Below are positions 11,298-23,600 of a stretch of DNA of 64,000 nt, in pieces. Under the pieces are notes generated by a model. The model saw only the letters and a program-made list of their open reading frames with translations, had not been told where the DNA came from and did not search any database. Location of the stretch: positions 1 through 64,000 of the forward strand of contig JALJEE010000449.1 of the NCBI GenBank assembly GCA_023231475.1. The letters are read 5' to 3'. The position numbers and the translations under genes are program-made. Source of the DNA: Seison nebaliae. Lineage: Eukaryota; Rotifera; Pararotatoria; Seisonacea; Seisonidae. Each line of letters starts with the position of its first letter. Position 1 is the first letter of the stretch.

Positions 11298-12908
11298 TTA
11301 AGAACAAAGAAACATTCGTTTGAGTTCTCTTCTAAATCGTGCGCCACTCAGAATGTAAATGTAGAAATTGAAAATGTGAGTGAGGCATTTGATGTTGGAG
11401 AGAGATTCGCGAAGGAAAAAATTGACATTAGAACGATTTGATTTGGATTGTGTAGTGATAAGGAAAGTGAGGGAATATGGCATATACATGAGAATGTAAA
11501 AAAAAGACAATAAAAGTAAGAGACTAGTCGTTCGAGACAACTTCCTCACATACGCCGTTCCCATTAGAGATGTGTGAATTGGTGAATGTTTCCCAATCGA
11601 TCGATGATATGAGGCCATGGGAGAAACGGCAAGGAAATAAGTGACGAGATTAAAAAGAATTAAAAGAAGACACGGAATGAGTAGACATAAAATAATGTAA
11701 ATGTTGTTGTGCACAAACGAATTCTCTTCGAGCACATGACAATGACCATAACGGAAATTCATATAGTTCAAAGTTATGGACGAAGTGATTAAGATGGAAA
11801 TGAGGGTGGAGAAGAGAACAATCAAAATATTATATAAAACTGCACGATGGATATTTGATGTGTTATGAATTGATGACGAGAAACATGGCGAACGGAAACA
11901 TCTCGTACCAAACGGTGTCATTATGGCGATGGTCCGTTGAATGGTAAATGAGACGAGTAACCAATTACGGATACTGGTGAAACTTCTCATACAAATGAAC
12001 ATAGTTTGACATCGTATTAATGATGTCATCATCGAACTAAAATCAATCCGTAACCATGGAAACACTCGTGCCCAATAAATGAACAATAAAATAAGATCGA
12101 GGACAGCGATTTCTAGGAGAAATAATTCGAAGGCGATTGCCGCACCTAAACGACTTCGATTGACAGTTCGTTTTTTAGTCATCGTATTATTCATTTTATG
12201 ACTGATATTCCGTCGTGGCAATTGAATTGACGATTGAGAGATTCGATATTTTCTTTTTGAAGTATTCGCCGAATATTGGAAAACAACATCGTTCGATGTA
12301 CTGTTGTGAGTGGTTTGCATATTCGGTTTCTTCTCTTGAATATAAGTCACCGATTTGGTACGTTGGACTCGTTTCGGTTCGTTTTTCGGCGACGGTTTCA
12401 CCGATTTAGTTTGGAATAGTTTATCGGAATTACTAAATGATTCATTATTGAATCGAAATAATTTGATTTTCTCATTCGTCGTTTTCGCTAGAGAGAATTT
12501 TGAACAAGTGCTCGATTTCATTTCGTCACCTTCGTAGAATATGGAACTACTATACCGTTTTTTCTTTTTTTTCGTATCAGTTCGTAGTTGACAGGAAGTG
12601 GAATCCGATTCCTCTGAGGATAATCGATCGCTCATTTTGCAACGAGTGAAGAGACAATTCTTCTGTCCATTACTAAACCGTTTCGTGGCATTGTTGATGG
12701 ATTGTATGAGGACTAGGATCGTAATTATGTTACTTGGTAATCCGAATATCAAGGTAATATATCCCACCATATTATACACATACCATAAAGTAGTTTCAGG
12801 GAATGAGCTCGTATAATTGGATGTTGACAAATTTGAAAATTGTGTAAAATTAGGGAATTGTGTAAAATTGTGGAATTTTGTAAAATTGGGAAATTGAGAT
12901 CGATTCAT
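11298..12908 (-). CDS. Class A (rhodopsin-like) GPCR, peptide-receptor type, with long intracellular loop 1
   Basis: Single-exon frame of 536 residues with seven hydrophobic segments at about 43-69, 256-282, 297-330, 356-380, 402-427, 460-485 and 505-521. Family marks: N60 in TM1 (GLPSN), D271 in TM2 (AVLDL), the C300-C390 pair expected to link TM3 to loop 2, R325 after TM3, a Pro-Tyr in TM6 (MPYSL) and N514-F-Y-I-Y518 followed by a basic helix 8. It most resembles invertebrate FMRFamide/neuropeptide-type receptors in layout, so a plasma-membrane receptor coupling to G proteins is likely; the ligand is unknown. Odd points: the DRY motif reads I-Q-R, the NPxxY proline is Phe, and about 175 Ser/Lys/Arg-rich residues sit between TM1 and TM2. 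The N-terminus (residues 5-28) holds a tandem NFT repeat giving several glycosylation sequons. Confidence 0.85.
   Translation of the reverse strand: MNRSQFPNFTKFHNFTQFPNFTQFSNLSTSNYTSSFPETTLWYVYNMVGYITLIFGLPSNIITILVLIQSINNATKRFSNGQKNCLFTRCKMSDRLSSEESDSTSCQLRTDTKKKKKRYSSSIFYEGDEMKSSTCSKFSLAKTTNEKIKLFRFNNESFSNSDKLFQTKSVKPSPKNEPKRVQRTKSVTYIQEKKPNMQTTHNSTSNDVVFQYSANTSKRKYRISQSSIQLPRRNISHKMNNTMTKKRTVNRSRLGAAIAFELFLLEIAVLDLILLFIYWARVFPWLRIDFSSMMTSLIRCQTMFICMRSFTSIRNWLLVSFTIQRTIAIMTPFGTRCFRSPCFSSSIHNTSNIHRAVLYNILIVLFSTLISILITSSITLNYMNFRYGHCHVLEENSFVHNNIYIILCLLIPCLLLILFNLVTYFLAVSPMASYHRSIGKHSPIHTSLMGTAYVRKLSRTTSLLLLLSFFYILMYMPYSLTFLITTQSKSNRSNVNFFLRESLSNIKCLTHIFNFYIYILSGARFRRELKRMFLCS
12833..12900. 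repeat. Short tandem repeat encoding the NFT units of the GPCR N-terminus
   Basis: Imperfect tandem units of about 18 bases (variants of ttgtgtaaaattrgggaa on the plus strand). On the minus strand they encode repeated F-x-N-F-T-x units at residues 5-28 of the receptor, each supplying an N-glycosylation sequon. Confidence 0.7.
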
Positions 12909-15104
12909 TGTGAATTATAAATTTCCATTGCAACAAACAAATTGCCTTTAAATAGTTGAGCGGGTGGAAGTGGTGTGAAGACTAATAATTTCCTCTTTCA
13001 ATTAGTTATAGATGAAGATGAAAATAAGATGATTTTTGATTAGAATAAAACATGCGAAACGTATGAATTTCCATAAATGGTTCTGTAGAAATGGCAGGAA
13101 TCAATCTGAGAAATGGAATGGAAAGAATTTGAAGAAATAGAAACGAGAAAATTATATGTAATATCTGGAAAATGGGATACAATTATCTGATATTCAGGCG
13201 AAGAATTCTTACAGGAATCGAAATGGTCAAGACATGTCCGGAATTCAGTGTAATGGTATTAAATTCTATCTCTGAACGTAATCTTCGGGTACTTCATATC
13301 TCTGATTCGTAAGTGGATAAGTGGACCAATTTCGAAAAAGAAATCTGACAAACTCTTAATTCTTTCAAAAAACATCGACATAATTATGATGACGAATGAA
13401 TTATATTAATAAAATGCCAAATTAACAATTGTAGCGAATGTTGACAGAGGATAAATTCTTTCAACGGAAATATTCAATTGCAATTCGTCCACCTTTCATT
13501 CACCTATTTACTGTTCGCTGGTTCTCCAACCGTTCGGAAACTAATCGGACACTTGCCCAACTCTTAAATAACATAAAGAAATCGAATTTCAGCTTAAACA
13601 ATTTGAAATAATTGAGTCTAAATTATAATTATTTGTTTTTTTATTATCACTAATACTAGTTTGTCTAATGATTGGACCGGAGGTTATCCCAATCGAGCTG
13701 TGAGCAGACAGTATGTTTCCATTCTATTTGGCTGATTTCCCTTAAATAGTACTATAACGTCATTTGTTTGAGGCGAAATGCACGCTTACGTATATATTTT
13801 CATTCAATATCATTCTAATAAGTCACTATCAAATTACTCCCATTGGGAATTTAAATTATATTAGACATGAGTATTAGACATATTCCTCCATTCTCAGAGC
13901 GATGAATAAAGAAGAAGTGAAATTTAGAAATTTGTAGAATTTTTTTAATTTTTTCAACAAATTCTCTTACGCCATCAGTTATGAAATCGATAAAATTGTA
14001 CTCCCACACTCAATTTAATGAATATTACATATTACTATGTATTAGCTATCCATTTATGTAAAATGAAGATAATGTGAATGTTTATCTCAAGTGGAGTAAG
14101 GGATAGTAAAGAATGACCAGTTCAGACAAACGAAAGAAATCGGAGAAGGAAAGAAGTAATTTTGAGGAATATACTTATGGAATAATTCGTAAGATATATT
14201 TGTTAAATACCTTTTCTGTATAAAAAATCATTTGGAATAACGAAGGAAGTAAAAAAGAGTCTATTGACATTAAATTCGTCTGTTATTCTGTCAAGAAACA
14301 ATGGTTAAATATCAACAAGCACATCCAAAAATTACGGAAGAAAAATTATTTTATTTTAGAATTTTATTTAATCCATTCAAAATGCCATTTTAATATCTTG
14401 ATGGCATGATATGGTGATACTTACATATATATATTTATCACTCGAGAGGAGGGGGAGGTGGGGAAAATGTTGCTCATTTATCACCGCATCCTGGTATGGA
14501 ATTTATGTCCAGAAATTGAGTTAAATTCAAATCATTCTAACATTGTATGTTCGCATTAATCTCTGTCTCTCAATTTATAGTCCATAATTGAAAGATCGCT
14601 GTTAGTTCATTCATCACCAAATTTTGTATTAATTCACTTCCGACATATATTCGTCTGGTGTTACTGGCGATTACAACAGATCACATCTCCTCCACTCTCA
14701 TAAACATCTTCCACAATTTTCACGACGAATGAAAATGGTATGAAAATATTTATATAAATTCGTAGTCATCCCTGAAGGATAGAAACGAAACAACATTTTT
14801 TTGTTGTTCCATTACATAATGAATTAATAATGTTTCATCGAAGAAGAAATTGTAAGAAATTGAAATTGAGGTAAGGACGACGAGAAGAAATGGGAAGAGT
14901 AATATTATCTGAAAATGACACATAGTAGTGGTAATTTTTCAAGTAGTTTTAAATGGCAACAATTCCGTCGTAGATTAGATTTATCGAGATTAGGAGAAAG
15001 AGATAAGATTTATTTCATTTAAATACGCAATTCTTGTCGATTCTAGTTAGTTGCTAATTCCTTTAGTGTTTGGTTAAGGAATAAATGTTTATCAGTCTAT
15101 TATT
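12909..15104. other. Gene-poor spacer
   Basis: About 2.2 kb of AT-rich sequence between the divergent side of the receptor gene and the end of the coiled-coil gene. No frame longer than chance, no repeat array and no RNA gene were apparent. The part next to 12909 should include the receptor promoter. Confidence 0.5.
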
Positions 15105-16667
15105 TCATGCGCATGATAATCGTTTGTTATGCCAATTCAACAATCGAAATTGATTATTTCTCAATGTTGTGTTGGTGGTGGATTGGAGTTGCTTAGGTTC
15201 CTTCCATTGATTAATTGGACAATTAACATTCTGATTAGAATTTCCTTTATAATAATTCTTCGACGACGACGATAATGAATCGAGCGTACTATGGAAAGCA
15301 ACTTTCGACATTGGCGATCGACTACATGTTCGCATATCCCAATCGACTAAAATATGAGGTAACATTAATGAGGAACGAGAGGGAATGATTCGATGTTTCG
15401 CCTCTACATAAGTAGTCGTTTTGTGATGAGGTTTATCGTCTTGTGCCGAATGGTCAACCTCCGAATTGTAGTCGAAGGAATAGAGACTCCCATCTGATTC
15501 ATGAGGCCTTGATGATTGTTGGCGTTGATGGTTGGCGCGCTTAACACAATTTACAGGCTCCTTAGATAATTCGATTACATCAGTATTAGTTGATTTGGTG
15601 ATTTTCTTTTCCTTCTTACGTAAGAACTGCTCTTTATTCTCACTGGAAACCGGTTCGTTTTTTTTAGTGTACATAGAAAATGGGAAAACATAAAGAATTA
15701 ATTCAAAAAACTTTTATTTCTCATGTTCTTACCAATTCTACTTTATTATCTTTCCATTAGAATTATCCGTCTTTCAAAACGAGGGGAATTATTATAAAGG
15801 AAATCGCACATAATCTCACCAGCTTATTTCCAGACACTAATACTTTAGATTTGAAGTACATTCCTCTAATTGGGAATGAAAAGAAGAAGGTAACACTTAA
15901 CATAGTTGGAAGCGAGTTGGAACGAGACTGAAACTAACACAATATTAAGTACTTTCTCCTTCAACAAATTCATCTGCTTGGACATCGTTCGATTCATTTC
16001 AACTTGCGAATGTAATTGTATTTCCTTCTCCTTCATATCATTTACTTGTCGTTCCAATTCATGTTGAACTCTCGAGAATTGTTCTTTCAATTTCACATAA
16101 TTCTTTGATATTCTCCCAGTTTTCTTTTCCAATTCCTGGTATTGTTTCGTCAGATTTCTCCTTACCTTAGTTTCTTTTATATTATCCAGCTGAGTCGCCT
16201 CATCCTTCACATTCTTCTCTTTTCTCGGACTTCTTAGTTCGTTTATGGAACATGCCACATTTTGAGTTGGAATCTTATCAGTTTGCAATTGTACATCATT
16301 CGTCTCTATGTGTACTTTCGTCGTCTTTGTTCGTTTGGTGAGCAATTGAGATAACTCTGCAGAAATTATTTCCCTCACAATTTCCGAATTATTCATGAGA
16401 GATGATCGTTCCAATTTATCTGTTGAGTCGTTGGCAGTGCAAATACATTTGCCCCTCCAATTACCAGATCGAGGATATTCATTACTAAAATAAAAGTAGG
16501 AAACAAAATAAAAGAAATGAACAGAATAAAAAGGAAATGAAAAAAAAATGTTGTACACAATTAATTGTGAACTTTAACAATCGAAATGGAAGGAAATGTG
16601 AATAAAATATATTTTGAGGAAAACGAGCCCTCAGGCATTTTATTTTTAACGGAATTTCTCTCATCAT
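15105..16667 (-). CDS. Coiled-coil protein of unknown function, multi-exon
   Basis: I do not recognise the family. Two large exons are convincing: 16484-15953, encoding a Lys/Glu-rich coiled coil (heptad-like stretch around TKQYQELEKKTGRISKNYVK through MNRTMSKQMNLLKEK), and about 15642-15105, encoding a Ser/Asn-rich polar tail ending in TAA-type stop at 15105. A first exon 16667-16573 starting MMREIPLKIK joins the second in phase. A tiny 20-base exon 15863-15844 would connect the two large ones in phase and make 394 residues in all, but that step is speculative. Gene start lies only about 120 bases downstream of the stop of the LRR gene on the same strand; both are coiled-coil proteins, so they may be related or one longer transcription unit. 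A cytoskeletal or centrosomal role is possible from composition only. Confidence 0.55.
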
Positions 16668-16785
16668 CTAATTGGATTGCCAATGTCAATAATGAAAAAG
16701 AATTTCCGAAATATACTCCGAAATAATAATAATGTCAATTATATAACACCATCGAATTTCTCTAACAATGTTTCAAATTTCAAAT

Positions 16786-19137
16786 TTAACTAAACTCTAA
16801 AGGTTCGTTATTGTTGTTTGGAATAATTCTCTTCGAATCCTTTTCCACACTTTTCTCTTCCAGTTGTTGTTTTTGTTCGTTCGTCTCCGACAACTTTTGT
16901 TTTAATTGCCCCAATTCCTCTTCTAATTCGATTCGTTCTCGACGTTCTCTCTCAAGTAGATCCTTTATGTTAATCGTGATGGAGAATCGATTAATGAAGA
17001 AATGGAATTAGAACTTTCGTTTGTAATAATTCGTACTTCAATTCGGCGAATCGTTCTTGAGAGATTGTGTAATTCTCATTAAAGATCGTCGAACGATGAA
17101 GTTCATTCTTTCCATATTCGATTTGATTCACTTTCCCGATCGTTTGCATGAGAAGGTTAGAAAAGAATTCCTGATTCTTGTCAATTTCGATGGATAACTT
17201 CGAGAATTCTTCCTGTAAAGATAATGAATATTCATTCAATCTCCATTATTATCATTATCATCTAACTGTGAGAATTGACGAGACGATATCATTTATTTTA
17301 TGTCTTAGCGATTCTTCGTTGGACAGTCGATCTTCCTGATAAAGTAAATTGTCAGAATTTTGTTTCTTTCCCTATTTTATTTTTGAATAATAAATTCAGA
17401 TGATAAAAACGAACTTTAATTTCCTCATATTTCTTATCACGGAGAACATGTAAATTTACTTTCTCTATTTCACTCCATTGCGTCTCATCGTCCGTTGTGT
17501 CGATGACCGTTTTCTTCGAGGCACTCCCTCCTTTATATTTGTTTGGAGAACTGCTATTGTTTTGCTTCCTCGATCGATGACGAATTCGTCGTTTTACCGT
17601 ATCGGTACTTCGACCACATCGTTTGATTGGGGGAGAGGGCGTGTTGGGTATAAATTGTGCGGTTGTCTGAGCATTCGTGTCGTCTATGGACGAGACTAAT
17701 TCGGACGTCGCATTTATTATCGTACTAATATTAGTCAATTGTTGATGTGGTGGTGGCTGAGGAAGTGAAGTGGGTGATAACGGTGGAAGGTTCTTCCTCA
17801 ACGACAATATTATTGGTCGATCAGTGACTGAAATATCACCATATTCATCACCTGTCGTGGTGGCTGTAACGTAAGAACAACTTTGAACACCAGAATCGAT
17901 TGGTAATAATGATACAGGTTCTTTCTTATTCATATCGGTCATTTGACTGATTTTATTTTCTTTAAATTTATTTTGTTTTATTTTATTTTCTGAAATTGAT
18001 TCATTTTCAGAACTCTCAAAAATTGGCTCCAATGACTCTTTCTCCACAATTTCCAGAACGGCAGAACCAGTTCCGTCATTTGAATACGGCGAATAACTAC
18101 TACCGATATATGGCATGTCAAATAAATTTTCGCGATGTTCATCAATTCCACTGATAATCATATCTAGTTCCTTCGTTTCTTCTATTTAGGAGAATGATGG
18201 TGATAATGATGGAAATGAAGGAAATGAAAACGAGGGAAGTCATTGAAACGATTATTAATTTTCAGTTGTAATAAATCGTGTTCAAGAACATATTGTTTCT
18301 CACATGTCTGATTTAATTGACATGTGAGATTGTTCACAATCTCGTCTGCTAATACTGGTTGTGATTCCTTCAAAATATGATAAGGAAACTTAAAGTAAGA
18401 TTAATGGTAATAACTGTTACAATAACTTCGATTTCGTCTCGATTCGTTTCTAATTTATTCGGTTCCTTCTTTTTGCTCATTTCATTTTCTTTACCTTTAT
18501 TCATTATAATGGACAGAAGATTATATCTATGAGAAGGGAGATGGAAAATAAAATGAGAAATTGTTCATTAAAATTCACAAACTTCTCATTCGCTTCATTC
18601 ATGTCGTCGATCGTTGTCTCTTTTCCATTCAGTATTGACAGATTTGGCATTCGATATAAGATGTAATTACGACACGTTGTTCTCTCGTTGATTGGCGTGT
18701 CAATGATGGAAAGAGTACGAAGTGGGGAGATCTTAATAATTTGTTCGATCGAGAACCATGATGAAAGTTTCGTCGACTCCAAATACAATTCTCGTAACGA
18801 GGGAACATATCGATAGAAATCATATGGAATCTCAACCAACGGATTGACTAGAATGAGGAGAATTATTAAAATTAAAATTAAATTTTATTATGAAATTTTT
18901 ATAAAGTGGAATTATTAAATTTTAATAACATGATAAGTCTAAAAATTGCAAGATGGGAAAATCCAATCGATGAGGTAGATGTTCGATGAAATTGTCACGT
19001 AGATGTATTCGCTCTATATAATTCCCGTCGATGAGTTCGGTGGGGAGACTCTGTAATTTCTGATTGTTTCCGTTGAAAAGTTTCTCGTTCACAAAAGGAA
19101 TCAATTTATTACACTCGTCATTATCTTTCAAAGACAT
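16786..19137 (-). CDS. Leucine-rich-repeat and coiled-coil protein, 8 exons, 637 aa
   Basis: Exons 19137-18930, 18847-18583, 18526-18415, 18367-18250, 18181-17415, 17335-17267, 17212-17015 and 16962-16786 splice in consistent phase to 637 residues. The N-terminal 160 residues are leucine-rich repeats of the SDS22-like kind (IERIHLRDNFIEHLP, then FLDLS joined across the intron to FNPLVEIP, then LRELYLESTKLS) closed by an LRR-cap-like block (NYILYRMPNLSILNG). Then come a short coiled coil, a 255-residue polar and Pro-rich linker with a basic patch (VKRRIRHRSRKQNN), and two C-terminal coiled-coil exons (DLLERERRERIELEEELGQ). LRR plus coiled-coil layouts are common in centrosomal and ciliary proteins, but I cannot assign an orthologue. 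The LRR call is firm; a centrosome or cilium role is inference. Confidence 0.75.
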
Positions 19138-19761
19138 AATTTCGACAGACGAAACGATTTTTTATCTGACATAAATTTATTGAAATTAAAGTTTCTGACT
19201 TAACCAGTCGATGAAATTGATGAAGGAAATTTTCATAGACGAGCTAACGATCAAGTTCCTCATATATTCTTTTTATGTTCCTAACAGTTATTGATTTTAC
19301 GTCTTGATAGTGGAAATTTCGTCTCATACGGAAGTCAATATTGACATGAAAACAATTAAAATATTTTGATAAATTCAAAGAAAACTTTAGGAAGAAAATG
19401 ACCAAAAAAATAAAAATGTTCAAAAGAAAAACATCTGACAATTGGTCTGTTAATAACAATAATTATCTGCATTATTCCACACAAATTAATCTACTCTTCT
19501 TTTGTTGCGGAAGATAATTGAAAGAGTCGATATTGATATAGTTACCGTCTCCTTGGTTATAAATAAAGAAATGACTTTTCCTTTGAACTTTCATAAAATA
19601 CAAAAATAAAAGCTTTCAAAAATTATTTCAAATTTCAAATAGTTAACAACAACAGTTTCTCTCATCTTAAAGTTTCCACATTTTTTTCTCAGTCAGTCTC
19701 TCCATTTCTATATCTTTTTATTATACCTCCTCAGTAGAAGGATTCAAAATATTTTAAAGAC
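19138..19761. other. Divergent promoter region between LRR gene and RpL17
   Basis: About 620 bases between two divergently transcribed genes. It is AT-rich and holds pyrimidine tracts at 19635-19735 just before the RpL17 start, as usual for ribosomal protein genes, but I cannot mark a transcription start. Confidence 0.5.
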
Positions 19762-20668
19762 ATGGTTCGTTATTCTCGAACGGTTGACAGCAACCGAGTG
19801 GTCAAAGCTCGTGGCAGTTATTTGCGGGTACATTTTAAAGTTAGTTAATTCTCCTACCATTATCAATGTTCAGAGACGGAATCTGATGAAAATATATCCG
19901 TGTTTCATCTGCATTCTATTGAAATGAAGACAACTGATTAACTGATAATTCCCTCATAATTCTCTCATATTTTTATGATAATTTTATTCGATCTTCAATT
20001 ATATTAATTTCCATCCTCTTTTCCATTAGAATACCAGAGAGGCGGCACATGCCATTAAAAAAATGCCGTTAGTTCGTGCACAACGTTATTTGAAGCACGT
20101 TATGGATAAGGTGGAAATCGTTCCATTTAAACGATTCAATGGCGGTGTAGGACGCAAAGCTCAAGTTACTTTTGTTTTTTATAAAAATTTTTAAATTAAT
20201 AATTATAATTTTTCCAGTGTAAAAATTGGAATTGTAACCAAGGTAGATGGCCAGCCAAATCCTGCAAAGTCTTATTGGAATTATTGAAGATTGCGGAAAG
20301 TAATGCCGATTATCAGGTTTATTTAACCATTTATTTTTCCATGAATTTTTAATTTAAATATTATTAATTTTTAGGGAATTGAACAAGATAAATTAGTGAT
20401 TGATCATATTCAAGTGAATCAAGCTCCGAATATGAGAAGAAGAACATATCGTGCCCATGGAAGAATTAATCGTTAGGGAATTTATTAGAGACGGATGGAA
20501 ATAATTAACTTCTTCTCTTCAGCTTTTATTTCTCATCCATGTCATATTGAGATGATTCTTGGTGAGAACGATACGATTGTGAGTAGTAAGCCGCAGCAAG
20601 ATATGCCAATTAAGAAGAAGAAGGAATCGCGAAAGAAGATTAAACGACAAATGATGATGGGAAAATGA
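19762..20668 (+). CDS. RpL17: 60S ribosomal protein L17 (uL22)
   Basis: Exons 19762-19839, 20030-20164, 20218-20316, 20375-20471 and 20523-20668 give about 184 residues. The reading is plainly uL22: [20 protein letters not shown] at the start, [62 protein letters not shown] and [12 protein letters not shown], followed by a Lys/Arg-rich tail. It is a core protein of the large ribosomal subunit lining the exit tunnel. Four introns; the first (19840-20029, 190 bases) is three to four times longer than the others and carries a probable C/D snoRNA. A poly(A) signal AATAAA lies near 20696. Length and motifs are normal for the family, so this is a functional gene. Confidence 0.97.
19878..19952 (+). 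ncRNA. Probable C/D box snoRNA in RpL17 intron 1
   Basis: Inside intron 1 of RpL17 a box C-like CTGATGA (19883-19889) and a box D CTGA (19942-19945) are bracketed by a perfect 5-base terminal stem, GGAAT (19878-19882) with ATTCC (19948-19952). An internal C'-like ATGAAGA is at 19924-19930. The 75-base size and the location in a ribosomal-protein intron are typical of this class. The first base of box C is C rather than a purine, and a second CTGA at 19934-19937 leaves the exact D box open. I did not identify an rRNA target. Confidence 0.6.
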
Positions 20669-23600
20669 TAATATTTCTTTCGTTTCTCCAAATCAAATAA
20701 AAATTGAGGTAAAAATAAATTTTTTCTTTCACCTTGGCCTGCTATCCATTCCTGTATGGTGATGCTGATGACGAAGACGATGATGATGATTATGATGATG
20801 ATGATGATGATATTCATCTACTATTACTCTCAATTTCATTCGATGGGAGTAATTCGTGATTCTCAGGAAATCGCTTCCATCTTCAAGAAAATAGTTCGAT
20901 GATAATTCCCAATGTTTGACGAACTTCATGGAAATCTCTTCACTTGACGAACTTTCTGTTGAGGAATAATTAATTTTTTAAAAGAAAATACTAGTTTAGA
21001 TAATCTCAAATTCTTCTACATACAAAATAATACGAATTTTGTTTAGAGGATAAATAAGTGATAGAACTTAAACAAGGTAGTAGGGAAATATGAGGGACTT
21101 ATTAATGATGTATTTAGTGAGTTTGGTATGAGTGAATTGTTAGTCGAATGTCGAAAGAAGTTGTTGTTTGCCTATAAGTTACTCTTTCATTTTGCACGCT
21201 CTACATATGTATAAAATGAAGAGAAATTGTACGGATCACTTAAGAATCGTTCATCTGTTCAAACCGTTTGATATGGATATGATACTGATCAAACAACAAC
21301 AAACTTGTTATTTAAATTGATTAGAATACTAATAATTGTTTCTTTTGAACAAGTATGTGGAAGTTATCTGTTTTTCCAATACGTAAAGTTAAAGTGTGCC
21401 TGACAACAACTGTCCGAAGAATTTCGTTAACGGCTGTTTATTGATTAGACTTAATTTATTTTTGTTAATTAATTCGGACGATATTTAAATTGACTATTCT
21501 GGGGAGAAATGTTGACCGAAGTAGAAACAGTAAATGGAAATTAAAAGAGAAGTTGGAAGAGAATTTGAAGATGAACAGAAGAAGATGATGAGAAAAATGA
21601 TTGTTGGAACGTCAATCCTTCTCAACATCCTTCCACCTTTTTTTTCACTCCTCCACAGAACTCGTTAAAGGTCGTTGATGAATCAGTAGTAGTAGAAAGA
21701 AAAAGTGTTTCGTCATGTTTCTTGTCAACAATAGATCCTCGATCAGTGAAGGATTAGTTATCATATTCCCGACAACATCCTTTACCATGTTGTGACTGGA
21801 AACACAACTAGAAATCGGTCAGTTCAAATGGGAATATTCTTCTGATAATTTTATTCACAATTCTATTCTAATTCGAAAAATTTCTTCTTTTTATTGTCTT
21901 TCTAATTTAGTCCGGTTTTTCTTCCTCCCATATCTTCCAAGTCTTTCCATTGTAGATATGACCTGAACGATCTATGTTTATTCATATTCATGAAAATGAA
22001 CGTTCTTAATTATTTTTTTTTGTTTACATCTTTCTCCCTGAAACGACGGAAACGGGAAAAAATGTTTTCTCAATGAAATTTTTTCTTTCATTTGATTTTC
22101 ATATATTTTCTCCATTTCGATCATTTTTACAAATTCATTTCTTTCCAATATTTTATACGTGATAAAAAGATGATGGTGTTAAGACGAAAAATCATATTGG
22201 ATTGGACTACATCATTAACATGTAAATCGGATAGGAAATCACCATATTCCTTCCATCCGTCTTTAACCAACCGAATTTATTTTAAAGAAAATTCATATTA
22301 TCCATCTGGTCTATATGATGATGACGGTTGTTTAAATAACAAATTCATATTATTTGAATTGTTTTACGTTACTAACTTATAATATTTTTTGCACAACAAT
22401 TAATTTGAAGTTTTTCTTATGAAACTAGAGAGAATTCGTCTATAAAAACAAGGTGATTTCTCTCCTCGTTATTATGATATGTGAAATGTTTATGTACAAG
22501 TCAAATAGTCGAATGTGTAAGTGAATGAAAGAAAGTTAGAAGTTAATTAATCGTAAGAAGAAATTGACCAAGAGTTAGGACAGCGAGTCGAAGTCAATTG
22601 TGTAGTAACGGAAATTATGAAATGGAGAGGAATAATATTGAACGAATCCAATTCTACTCATTCGTATGACATTTCTAATCGTCGATTAAGTCACATGAAG
22701 AAAATCGATTTTTATTCAATTTCATTAATTATTTTCCTAATTGATTGTATGTTGAAATGTCGATTATTGGTTGTGGAGAATGATTGATGATTTTGATATC
22801 GTATTGTTTTCCTATTTAAAGTACAATTCTTTTAATTCAATTATCACCGTTTGGTCAGTTTTCTCACATTATTACACCTCCCGGCGATTTTTTGTTGTTC
22901 TTGTCCATTAAAAGAAAGAAGAAGATGAAAGAAGGAGGAGAAAAATTGATTGATTGTTTCATCGATTGAATAATAGGATTGCTTTCTCACCGTCTCATAC
23001 GTGAAGAGCGTAATGATAATGGAAATGATTTTATGAGTAAATGAGAAAGTAGGTCACAAGAACACTTACGTAACTTGTCACATTGCCAATTTTGACATAA
23101 TATGAATAATCGAATAGAAATTTTCGTTTAGTTAATAAAAGTACCAAAATAATTGGCTTCGTTTATTACGATCGCTAATTTTCTTCCTAATTCATAAGAG
23201 AAATTCATTCAAAAGAATTTTGGTTATTATCAGGAAATTTTGATTTTTTCAACAATTCGAAAGATTTCTTGTTGAGATGTGTTGTTGAAAATTTTCGTTT
23301 ATTTCCTTTCTTTTTTTTTAAATTGTATTTTTATCGAACATTTTTCGATAATAACTAACAAGAAATTAATATCGAGAAATTAATTTTTCAACTGTTTCAA
23401 TACATTTGACTGATGCGGTTATGTAAGAGGAGAATTATTAATTTCACCATTTAAATGAAATAACAAAGGATTGAATCGATTGTTCGTCTCGTTTGCATTT
23501 GACCATAGACAATATGATCATAGAATTGATCACGAACGAAACAACATTCCATTAAGAGACATAACTTGTTGATAATTCAAAATGTTTCGGGAGACATTCT

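Noticed and set aside
20542-20929. Minus-strand frames with poly-Ile and poly-His
   Set aside because: They arise from the GAT microsatellite after RpL17 and overlap its last exon.
22092-22382. Plus-strand frame of 96 codons with a plausible middle part
   Set aside because: The first third is translated T-rich DNA, there is no acceptor or donor that links it to a gene, and no motif is visible. Kept only as a weak possibility.
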